From positions 1,054,001-1,118,000 of the forward strand of contig JAIXMO010000001.1 of the NCBI GenBank assembly GCA_025677825.1: a stretch of 64,000 bases of DNA, written 5' to 3'. Numbering within the stretch: the first letter of the stretch is position 1; every line of letters starts with the position of its first letter. Shown here piece after piece: positions 47,910 through 58,717 of this stretch. The position numbers and the translations under genes were made by a program. Below the pieces are notes generated by a model that made no database searches, was not told where the DNA came from, and was given only the letters and a program-made list of their open reading frames with translations. This DNA comes from Helicostylum pulchrum (lineage: Eukaryota > Mucoromycota > Mucoromycetes > Mucorales > Mucoraceae).

Positions 47910-49079
47910 AGTTAAGTGTTAGGTAAGGTAGAAGAAAAGTAAAAGTAGTCAATGCAAACTTTTTTTAAAAAAACAAAAGTGAAAGAAAAGGGGGAAAATA
48001 GACGTACGCCGGTTTTTTTTTAAAAAAAAAAATATCGTCATTATCCCTTTTGGACCACTTGATTCAAGGTAATCGCCACTTGGCGCAACCCGGTTTAATT
48101 CCCGGTTTAAAAACAACATATTACTAAATAACTTACTGTTGTTCAACGTGTTGTTGTTGTCGTTGTTGTTCAGCGCGTTTTCGTAAAGTTTTTTTTTTTT
48201 TATCATTTTGATTATTTGAAACGAATAACACATGCAAACAAATACACATTTATTTCACCTAGTGGTAAATCACTTGCAAGCAAATCCATTGTTACTGATT
48301 ATCTCTTTCTACAGCAGTAGGTTCAGGGAAATATTCTCTTTGTCATTACTATCACATGCTGCAGCTTTGTTTATGACGCTTTTGGTAAAGCATGGTTTTT
48401 TTTGGGAAGCATTCGGAGACGTGCTGTAGTTGATGTCACAAGAAGTTTAGATCTGTTCCGCTCCCTCAACCACAATCTATCCTACCAGTACATACTATTC
48501 ATCAACCCAGGCTTTTATTACAAGGTGAAACTTTACCAATTCCTGCATCTTCTCATACTACGTATTTTGCGTCGCCTTCTTTAAAAAAAAAAGAATTTAT
48601 AAAGTCTGTAAAAATTCAGACTGCTCTAGAAGCTCAAAAAGAGAAGACATGTTAGGCTGCCCATTACTCAGAAGAAAAAATCCAAGCAGCCATTTCCCTG
48701 CGTTAACAGCACGAATATATAACAAATTTGACAGACTGTACTCTCACAAACCATTTAAATAACTTTATTTTACTTATATATTATATCTTATTAAAAACAT
48801 TTAAAAATATCATAAAGGTCAATGATTATTTAAGTTATTCTTAGTTTTAGTAAACTAAGCTATGAGAGGTAATGTATGTAACTAGCTGTATCAACCGTAT
48901 CATTAGTAGATATTTCGATACGCATTTTGAATAAGATCCTTTAAATACTACCCAACTATAGTTACACGGTCATAAGGCGAGCGTGTGTCACGTCATCCTT
49001 ATTTATTTTTTGAAAAAAATCTCACTGTAAACATATTCATGGTTTCTTTTGCTTTGCTAGTGATTCCTTTGTCACGCTT
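47910..49079. other. Intergenic region with possible short coding relic
   Basis: Mostly AT-rich. At about 48450-48650 one forward frame reads like protein (LPQPQSILPVHTIHQPRLL, LKKKEFIKSVKIQTALEAQK) and then stops. It may be a gene fragment, but nothing identifies it. Confidence 0.3.
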
Positions 49080-49730
49080 TAGCTTAGTCAACTTCCAGTT
49101 GAACAGAACGGCTGCGCTTGTTTACGAGGACGTCTAACGCAGACTAAATGGGCAGTAGTGACTTTCATGGGGAATTGCTGGCATTACTCTTGGTTTAAGT
49201 GAAAAAAAAAGGATATCGTTATTTGATTATATTGACTAGTATATAATGATATGGAGTTCTGTTCTCCATCTGCCAATTGTAGGGTACCTAGTATGAGCAT
49301 GAGGCAAATGATTTCTTTTCTTTTCACCATTGGTTCCTTCTTTGAGCACAATTTAAGTTAGTTGATTATCATTATTTAATGGATATAGTGGTAGAAAAAA
49401 AAAGATAGTTGGTACCAAAAAAGGTCTATCTTATGTGGCTGACTCATATCACTTTCTACTGTTTAGTAAAGAAATAGGTTAAAAACTATGTATACCTGTG
49501 ACGGATAATTCTGCAATTCACAAAAGACCTGATGTTTTGCAGTCAACTCATAAACATGGTCATACTGCCATGTTTTTATTACCTTATCCACCAATGTTAA
49601 ATCCCATTGAAGAGTGATGGACAAAGTTCAAGCAAGAAGTTCGAAAGACACCTCTAGCAAAGAATGAAATTATAGCTCACCGTATTGAATAAGCAGTAAC
49701 AGTTGACCGTCTGTCTGGCGGATCCGACTA
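49080..49730 (+). pseudogene. Relic of Tc1/mariner (DDE_3) transposase, catalytic half
   Basis: In broken frames, VTDNSAIHKRPDVLQ (second Asp region) at about 49500 is followed by HGHTAMFLLPYPPMLNPIEE at about 49560, then a TGA where a Cys or Phe usually stands, and W-T-K-F-K. LNPIEE plus W-x-x-(I/F)-K is the C-terminal catalytic signature of Tc1/IS630-family transposases. The region upstream to 49080 has further weak pieces. No inverted repeats were found. Confidence 0.6.
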
Positions 49731-50111
49731 AACTTTATACAAAAAAAAAAGAAGCTACATCAAAAAATTGTAAAGGGTTGATCCGACACTCTTCAAAATT
49801 CTTTCAAAGTGTATGAACATGGAAAACATGTAAACATTTTACTGTTAATAAATTGCGTATTTCTTCACACATAACCGTTACAAATATTCTAAGCATTTTT
49901 TTTTTTTAAATGTACAATTTGCCCCTTTCCATTACGTCATTGTGGTTGGTGCTTTTTCATCTCCAGCATTTTTTTAAAATGCAACAGCCCAATTGGTTTA
50001 TAAAGTGCGATACACACGGTACAGAAAAAAAAGGGGGCTGGACTATTAAGTACTCCCTTTTCTTTTACTAGTTTATACCCTTTTTTTTTATTTTAGCTAC
50101 AAAAGAATAAC

Positions 50112-51107
50112 ATGGCTTTTAAACAAATCTCTGAACAAGATTGCTGGTTTGTGATTGGGGCTCATCAAGCTGGTGCTACAGAAAGACAATGCTCAGAACT
50201 CTCTGGTCTCTCAAAGACAGTTACTCACAACATCATCCACAATTTCAAGAAACTAGGCTCTCCCCATGCTTCCAAGTTATCCGTCATTACTTTACTCAAT
50301 AATACCCAACGTAAGTTAAATTATATATAAAAAGCAGGTACAAATTAGTAACGGGGTTTTCTTTTTATGTTTCTTAGCAAATAATAAACGTAAAAACGAT
50401 GAAATTTCAAAGGTACAACACAGCTGATAACAAACAAAAAAAGGGGAGGGGGAAATATATGTATTAACGTTTAATTGTATAGAATGAGACTACAAAGCCT
50501 CGCAAGAGGGGAAGACCTCGTAAGCCATTGGAAGCACCCTTTTTTACAGAGGCAATTGTTCGTAATGTTTTATTGGAGGCTAGAACGGATCAGGTAAGAA
50601 ATAATACATTTGCATATATATGGGAGTGAGTGCATGGTCTTGTGGTTTCTGATCACGTGAAATAATATATAGAAATCAACTACTACTACCAGTACATACT
50701 CACCTAATTTATATCCGTTGGATCGACTTAATACACCGCCTAGTGATGGAGAACAGCATCATCATCATCATCACCATCATCATACACAAAAGAGACAGAG
50801 ACGTAGTTCATCCATTATTACAGAGTATTTACCTCCTACACCTCATTCGATTGCAGCAATGGATGATACAACAGATGAAGAGACTGAAACTAGTAATAAT
50901 GATAATGAATGGCAAATGGAGGATGATGAACAGTTATTGGCACATGTACTAGGTGTACCATTAAATAACTTCAAGTGGAAGAAGGTAGAAACTCAATTTG
51001 GTGATAGACACATGGCAAAGATGTGTTCTGAACGTTGGGAGTTTTTAAAGAAGCAACTAATTAAAGATATGCGTTCAATTGTAAAGGAAAAAGACTGTTT
51101 GCTGTAA
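50112..51107 (+). CDS. Putative nuclear regulator: transposase-like HTH + AT-hook + Myb/SANT-like domain, 259 aa
   Basis: Exons are 50112-50310, 50378-50412, 50483-50593 and 50673-51107, all in phase. Residues 1-60 resemble the homeodomain-like HTH of Tc1-type transposases (CWFVIGAHQAGATERQCSEL…SKTVTHNIIHNF). An AT-hook follows at residues 84-93 (PRKRGRPRKP), binding the minor groove of AT-rich DNA. A His9 tract at about 144-152 and a basic KRQRR come next. A Myb/SANT-like three-Trp domain at about 193-245 reads WQMEDDEQLLAHVLG…FKWKKVETQF…MCSERWEFLKKQL. No DDE catalytic domain is present. I infer a domesticated DNA-binding protein. The frames are clean and introns normal, so it is probably a live gene. 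Confidence 0.75.
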
Positions 51108-51449
51108 TTGTTAATAATCCAAGTATAAAAAAAGATAAAAAGGAGGAGAAAGAAAATAGAAGAAGAACCAAATCCGTTATTCACCCACACATTGGACGAT
51201 CTTTTTATTGTGTTACAAAATAATTCGAGTGTAACCAATTTCAACGTGCAAGTTAACCATATTGTAACAACTAGGCATGGTTTAATCAATGTCAGTGCTC
51301 CCATTAATAAATAAAAAAAATATCGTTCTATTTTATAACCTTATACTTTCCTTTTCTCTCTTTTATACCCTTTTTTTTTATTACCTTCCTTTTCCGCCTT
51401 TTTTTTTTTTTCTTTCTTTTTCTTTTTATACCTTTTGCCACTCCCAATT

Positions 51450-52896
51450 ATGAGAAGGAACAAGTGGCAATTGTCCCTCTTATTTAGTGTTGTTGCAGCT
51501 TTATTTATTTCTATAGGTAAACTTATAAAACCTGTAAAGCTTTGTAAAACCTGTATATTAAAATTTTATTTTATTTCTGTTTCCTATTAGTTAATGCTCA
51601 ACAATCAAGTAAGTTTATTTATTTAAAAATACTAGATCGAAAATCTAACCTCTCTCTCCTTTAAATAAAGATGAAAAAAGCTCCATAAAATCAATCAAAA
51701 CTACCACCACTAAACATACTCACAGTAGAAAGTTTCAACGTACAACCACAATCAATAACTGTACTTTAGCTTCTATCCAACGCAGCAAATCACTCAGTGC
51801 TACCAAGACCACCAGTACTAGATTACCAAATACCCAAACCGTTTATGTTTGTTCTACACGCAAAAACCATGTAACAAAACATGGTAAGCAACACCATAAA
51901 AAGAAAACAACCACCACTACCACCGCTCGTCGTTCTACTACTACTCACCACTCCAAGAAAAAGTCCCTTACCAAAAAATCAACCTCCTCCAAAAAGAAGA
52001 CTAATACCAAAAAGAAGACTAATACCAAAAAGAAGTCTACTACCAAAAAGAAGTCTACTACTACTACTACCAAAAAAACTACGACTAAAACTAAAAAGAC
52101 TACTACCAAAAAGTCTACTAAAAAAACTACAGCCAGTAGCACGCAAGTAGAGAAATTGGATCTCACAGCAACTACTACTACTACTACAGAAAAGCCATTA
52201 CCTACTCAAACTGACGCAAATAGTGATGATAGTGCCAATGATGATCAATTTATTGGAGCCGCTTTACCTACTCAACAAGAAGCTGCTCCTTCTGTTATTG
52301 CTGTTGCTCCTACTCCCATTCCTGCTCCTGCCCCTGTTGTTAACAACACACCAAAGGATAATAACAGCCAAGTGAATGCTCAAACTGTTGAAACCACTGA
52401 AACCAGTGACGCCGAACCTCAAAGTAAGGTAATTGGTGTCTCTGTTGGCGCTGTTGTAGGCTGTATCGCAGCAGTTGGCTTGGCTGGTATGTTTATCTAT
52501 AAGCGTCGTGAACGTACCACACACGATCAAGATGTTGAAGATATGAACCAAACCAGTGAAGTTAACACGCGTTGGAGAACACAATCCTTTATGGCAGTTG
52601 TTGCTGGTGCAGTTGCAAAACTTCCTAAACGTAGTAACTCTACTGCTTCCAATAATGGTGATAGTGGTGGTGGTGGCGGTGGTGTATTAGGCTCCATTCG
52701 ACGTGCTGCCAGCAATGCTTCCAGATCACTTTCTGTCCGCTCTAAAGGAAGCTCTCGCTCTAGCGTTCAAAGCTACGGTATTGCTGTTTCAGGTCCTGTT
52801 CCCCCAATTGCTCGTATTGATGGAGATCAAGCTCAGTACTATGGTGAACCTGCAAGTCCTACTACCACTGGTGCACATCATACACATGCTTATTAG
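51450..52896 (+). CDS. Single-pass surface protein with Lys/Thr repeats, 436 aa
   Basis: Exons are 51450-51516, 51591-51608 (18 nt) and 51671-52896. Residues 1-25 are a signal peptide ending VNAQQ. The ectodomain is Thr-rich and unusually Lys-rich, with repeated KKKTNT/KKKSTT units from a 15-bp DNA repeat (about 51990-52110), then an acidic/Pro-Ala segment. A membrane span lies at about 281-303 (VIGVSVGAVVGCIAAVGLAG), followed by KRRERT and a ~130-residue Ser-rich cytoplasmic tail with Gly6 and RxxS sites. The layout matches fungal Mid2/WSC-type wall-stress sensors, but the positive charge is atypical for an O-mannosylated rod. A CT-rich tract (51300-51440) just before the ATG resembles a strong-promoter leader. 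Confidence 0.75.
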
Positions 52897-52984
52897 ACTT
52901 TTTGTTTTTCCTTTTTAATAATAAATAATAAAATAATAAAATAGGACTTTTAAACAAGTGTAGTACGAAATAGAATTAATTTTA

Positions 52985-55900
52985 TTATTCTGTTACTGAA
53001 GAATGTACAATGATTCTTGTATTCAATTCTTCTTTTGTCATGTAATCATTGCCATGCCATGGTTGAGGTCTAGTCTTTCTTCGGCTCACTTGTTGCAGTT
53101 GCTGTTGTAAGATAGCGTCTGTATTTACCATCATGGCGTCTTTTGTACTTCGTCTCTGTAAACCAAGGATGGATTTACAGGTACGCGTGATGACATTAAT
53201 TGCATTACACTCTTGCGCGCACCACGTAGTAAATTGCGATAGCTCTAGTGCTAAATCAATAAAATACGGAGCAATGATCTCCTCTTGTTTATGTCGTAGT
53301 AATAAAATCCCTTCATTTCTATTGATACAGTCTGCATCTAATTTATCGTCCACCTGTTTAGAAAAAAAAAACCTCGAGTATTTAGTATAGTTTTTTTTAG
53401 ATGATTACTTTTTTCGGTTACTTACAGATACAAAATTAATAAAGTTCATAAAATGGTGTGTATTGTTCTATTATATTAAAAAAGCTTAATTGTTTCCCTT
53501 CACTTCTTAAAAGCCTGTTTTTTTTCTTTCTTACCTGAACAAATTCATTTAAACGAACCATCCAGGGTTCCTTTGCATTTTGCTCAATTGAGCTATGACT
53601 GGCTAGAGTCATTAAACACTTTGCTATCAAAGTTAATGTACGACACGTTTTTGTATCAGGGTGATCTAAATATTATATTAGTTCAAATGTTGTGCAACGC
53701 GCACTTGATATTCTCACCTTGAACAAGTCCAAATTGTTTAGGTGAAATAATAGCGGGGCAAATCCATCTCAGAAAGATAAACCCACTATTTTTATTTTTT
53801 TAAAAAATAAAAAATTAATACGCTATATTTTTTTTCGTATATTTTATATATATATTTTACCTAACACAAGTATATCTAGCTACTTGGTGATGTCTATCCA
53901 ATGTTTCTTTACCTAAATCAAACTTTTTTACAATAGCAGATTGTAAATGTCCAAAAATACGCCGGAGTTCACTATAAATATATGATTCGAATCAATTAAA
54001 GAAAAAAAAATATGAAAAAAAAAACCTAAATACTTTACATTGGACACTTTGTTTTCGCCTTTTGAATACCTCCCCAAATAGATCTAACAAGATCAAATAG
54101 TTCGGTACAATTGGCAAGCGTATTCTCCGTAGTACTATTAGATAATCGTGCTGATTCAACCTATGCTTTTTTTACGTCAAAAAACAAAATATTTGTATTT
54201 TTTTTTTGCTTTCTCTTTTTACCTCAATATGTAGGCTAAATTTACATATCTTTTGAATGGTGAATTGAAGTGCCTCTTCCAAGAATTCCTTTCCACTCAT
54301 TTTCATATAATTATCGATTACTTTTGTAAAAAAGGAATTCCCTCTATAAAAAAAAAAGTGCACATGTTTTTAGTTTTTGTTTTTTCTTAAAAAAGTAACC
54401 ACTTTTTACCTAAAAAGAATATTCACATCATCTTAAAAAAACGCTGGGTTAAAACAAATGCAGTTACTCGTGTATATAACAAATCTTTTTACCTGAACTT
54501 AATGAAGATACTTCGTAATCAATCAATGATTTAATCCATGTCAGTGTCAATCCCATGCCTTCATAGATCCTTAGTAAATTTCTAGCTAATCCTTGTACAT
54601 CCGATGTCTTTCTAGCCATATCATATATAATATCATGTCTAAACTCCGTCAATACATCCATCAGTGGTTGGTAGACGTCTAACGAAAACACTTGATGTTC
54701 CTCCAACAACAATCCAACTCGTAATTGGCCTAAAGATCCAGATCCAGAACCTAAACTTGTCAAGGAAGCAAAGGCCCTATTTCTACTTTCTTTTCTCACC
54801 TCATACCATTCCTCTCCCATCACATTTGACATCTCCATTTGACCTACGGGTAAGAACACAGTGCCGTACACCGTTTCACGATCATTCTTACTGCTTCTTG
54901 AATAAATTGTAATGGTTAATCCGTGTTGCATCTTACTAATATCACTAAACATAAACTCTTCTCTCCAAAACAAATCGGGAGTCTTTTTTAAAGATCCCGT
55001 TAAACCCCGTATTTCATTATCAATGACTATATCACAATAGAGTTCGCTGTGTACTGAGTCCTTATGGTTCACTTGGAACTTTCTTCCTTCTGAAATACGG
55101 ATGGTTAAACTATAGATGGTGCGTAATGGAGTAGTAGGTTGCTGGCACGCGCGTTTAAGTCGCACAAGCCATGCATCTCGTTGTACTTTACTGCATGTCA
55201 TTAAATGATACGTCTCCGAAGGTCGAGGTCGAATGACAATACAGTACCTCATGTGATCAATGGAATCTGAAAACGGATAAATGTCCTGCGGTGAAAGCGT
55301 ATCTAATTGAATTGGGCAATGAAAAAACGCATTCTCATCCTACTTTCAATCATTAAGTATAGATCTATTTTACAGTGAGATTTTTTTTTTTTTTTTTTTA
55401 CCTTTTCGGTTTCCAAGTGAAGCAAACCGTTCTCAAATAGTTGTACATGAAGTACACATAATGTACCTGTATGATGTGAAGTGCAACTTAATTTGTTTAT
55501 ACATAATTCTATGTAGAAACATCAGTACTTGTATCTTTTTTTTTTTTGATTTATAAACTTACTATGGATTCGAAATAATCCAGTCATAATTACATTGGAT
55601 TGATTGATAATAACATTGGATATATTACAGCAATTTATAGGACACTCTGTAACGAGTCGAGGGTACCCAAATAATAATTCTCCATTACTATTTTCTCCAT
55701 TATTAGCAAAATAAGTTGGTGAATTTCTTACGACCTATTTAAGGGATTGTTTTAGTTGATTATGCATAATGCAACCTGTATAACCTTACAGTAGTCATAT
55801 TGGCTTCTATCTTTTTATGATGTATCGCATCCATAGTGGCAGAAGCTCCAAAGCTAGGCTTTTTAGTTAGAAACGTTCGATTACTAGTATGTGTACTAGT

Positions 55901-58320
55901 ATGACGAGGATGAGGAATCTAAAAAAAAAAAAATTAAAAAAAAGGAACCTTTTCTTATTTTTTTATATCACTTACAGAACTCTTTCTAGGAATAGGTTGA
56001 TTAGCTTTTTTACTACTTATAGTAGGCTGTTGCTGCTGAAGGTTCCAAGATCTCAGCGCCTGTAACCAATTTGAGAAATCAATGGCTGTTTCGGTTTGAA
56101 GATTTAGGCTTACAAAATACGAGTGTTAAAAAAGAAAAGAGAAGAAGTGAGAAAAAAAAGAGAAAAATCATTTACATGTTACTGGTTCCTGCAGAACTGA
56201 TTTGAATGACAAAATCGCGTTTATCCGTTTCTGATGCATGAACAATCGCACACTTTAAATTAGAAACAATAACTGTCGTCTATTAATGCATATATTAGTT
56301 TTCTCTCTTGTGTAATCGTTTCCAACTTACTGAGGGATCCTTGTATTGTTTAAGATGTCCATCTTCTTTTGATATATAAAAATAATACCTAATTACAAAC
56401 AAACAAACAAACAAAACTTGTAAGTGCCACACACAAAATTAAGTCTCTTTTTTTTTCTTTCTTTACCTTTCCCATTTGCCTTCTTTATTATGATTAGCAT
56501 CCTTGTTACTATTAATTCCATTTGTACAATTACTATTGACTCCAGCTGACTTTTTCTTTGTCAACAAGTAGCCTTTAGTACTCATTTGTGTTCCCGCCAA
56601 CGAAAGCGGGTTTGTAGTTGACAATAAGGAATCTAAACTATTATACCTTTGCTACAAAAAAAAAAAAAAAAAAAAAAAAAAGTCAAAAAAAAACAACAGT
56701 TGGTTCAAAGTAGTTACTTACTACCACTCTTGGCTTGTTTAAAAAAGTAAATGGCATAAGTGGTGTAGGCGAAGAGGGTCGTGACCTTATCATAAAGTTT
56801 TCATTGGGTGGCTTTAACGAGTTCTTTAAACAACTGTAATAAGAAGCTAATTTTTCTTGGATATAATAAGACAAACGTTCGTTATTTAACTACATAAGAG
56901 AGGGTTAATAACGTCAATTTTAAAATAACAGTTGATATTTCAATATTTTACTTCATTGTAGTCTTCAAATGAAGAACGTGGAAATGGCGAACTGGACCGT
57001 TCTTCGGTACTGCTGTGGCTACTACTGGTACTACTGCTACTACTGGTAGACTTTTTGGAATTGATGTCGTATATAAAATCAGTTGATATCAGTACCAGTT
57101 CTTCAAGTGTCTTTAAATTACGATGTTTATCCGATTGTAAACCTTCAAACAATGGTGTCAACTACCAAAAGGAAAGAAAATGGGGGGGGGGTATAAATAT
57201 TAAGGGAAACTTTATGATTTTTTTGTTTTGTTTATTTTACCTTGTCATTAACTAGCTTTCGCGTGGCTCTAATTAGATTATTGAGGGCATAAATGTACTC
57301 CAACAGAACTTTGCATAGTGATCTTTTGGCTACATAGAGACCGGTACTGATTTCCTATTATTTTGTGAGTGTTAGTTCGATTTATAATTTGTTGTGGTTT
57401 TTGACTAAACATACATCTAATGTCTTGCTATTGGCTTGAGAAGATTTCAATTTCTGTGTGGCACAGTAGTTATTTGATAATTGAACTTGCTTTACTCTAC
57501 AGGCACTCACATTGGTTTCAAATTGCTACATATTAAAAAAAAAAATGGGAAGTTTAGTGTCTCTTAAATAGTTTTATATTGGACCTTTTTTTTTTTTGTA
57601 CCGTTAATGTTTCCTTGATTTTTGATCCATGATCACGTAAATAAGCTATATATATATATAACAATTAGAATAGAGTTTTTTTTTTTAGGCTGTTATTGTA
57701 TACTTGCGTAGAATAGATCGAATATCTTGATTATCCCAAACTTCTTCATCAATTGATTTGTTGTCACTAGGCCAATTTAAGTGATTACACTCTTCCGCTG
57801 TATAAAATGGCTCGTTGAGTACTAGCTTCGTTTGGTCGTAGAGTAATGCAATCGATTTACTGTAGGCTATTTCTAATTGTCTGCATTGTTCGATTTTTTC
57901 CAACCAGGTCAAGTAATGATACAACCAAGTCTCTAAACAAGACAAGTATTCGTGAAATACAGGCGAATCAATCCAAATATCTTCATACAAGATATCTGAA
58001 GATAGATCCAGCATTGGTATATCAGGGTGTAATAAATTATTTACTTGGTTTGATACCATGGTCTTTCGACCTGGTATGGCAATACTTGTCTCATCATCAT
58101 CGCTGCTACTACTCATGCTACTGGCTGTGTGTATACTACAGTTACTAGTTGTATCCTCATCATCCTCTTCATCACAAACTACTTGGTTGGAAGTTATCCA
58201 TGGTTGTTGAATAGACGATAAACTAAAAGAAGACCTTGGTAGTCTTGCCGACATATCATCGTCGTTATCATCATCATCTATATGAATTAAAGGTACACTA
58301 CTTGAACGTGATTGATCCAT
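52985..58320 (-). CDS. Ras GTPase-activating protein with BAR-like, two PH, C2 and RasGAP domains, 1326 aa, 22 exons
   Basis: Exons, 5' to 3': 58320-57708, 57645-57602, 57525-57415, 57354-57241, 57161-56952, 56889-56722, 56651-56467, 56388-56331, 56279-56176, 56108-55976, 55918-55790, 55734-55563, 55508-55402, 55339-54493, 54431-54410, 54343-54223, 54160-54039, 53971-53861, 53785-53718, 53665-53535, 53467-53426 and 53353-52985; phases sum to one frame. Acidic/Ser N-terminus; helical BAR-like region about 120-300 (ending in YLRDHGSKIKETL and following helices); PH1 about 441-558 (KGYLLTKK…FSNWLQALRSW); PH2 about 642-783 (ending WLVRLKRAC); C2 about 790-890; RasGAP from about 995. The catalytic Arg finger is FRGNSFFTK (about residue 1006) and the second signature is FLRWICPAIISPKQFGLVQ. 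It speeds GTP hydrolysis by Ras at membranes. Intron 1 uses a GC donor. Confidence 0.92.
56655..56681. repeat. Poly-A homopolymer inside a RasGAP intron
   Basis: 27 consecutive A on the plus strand in the intron between exons 6 and 7 (poly-T in the transcript). Confidence 0.8.
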
Positions 58321-58717
58321 ACTATTTAAAAAGAATTAAAGAAATAGAAAAGAAAGAAGAAGAATACCGTTTTACACATATATATAAAAAAAAGGGGTTT
58401 TGATTAACAACAGTGTAAATATAACCCCTATTTTTTTGTTGTTGTTTTTATATTATTTATATATTTATTTACTCCTCACTGATAACAATTCTATTACCAA
58501 CTATTTCTCTCCTTTTCTTCTTCTTTACACTTGTATATTTTCATATACTGACTCTTTTAGTAGCTGTATACCCCATTTACATATATATATTTATATATCC
58601 ATTCATTTTTTTATATCGTATAAATTACTGCTATCTCTTTTTTTTTTTTTTTTTTTTTTTGGTCTTGAAAAAAAATACCTATATATCTAAAAAGAAAGAA
58701 AGAGAGAGTGAAAGTAA
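58321..58717. promoter_or_regulatory. Shared divergent promoter region of RasGAP (-) and RasGEF (+)
   Basis: 397 bp between the two ATG codons, so both genes must be started from here. It contains a poly-T tract (about 58639-58660), several TATATA stretches and AG-rich leaders on each side. No specific factor site is claimed. Confidence 0.65.

Noticed and set aside
51945..52166. Val/Leu/Phe-rich antisense frame looking like a membrane protein
   Set aside because: It is the reverse of the Lys/Thr repeat and so an artefact of composition.
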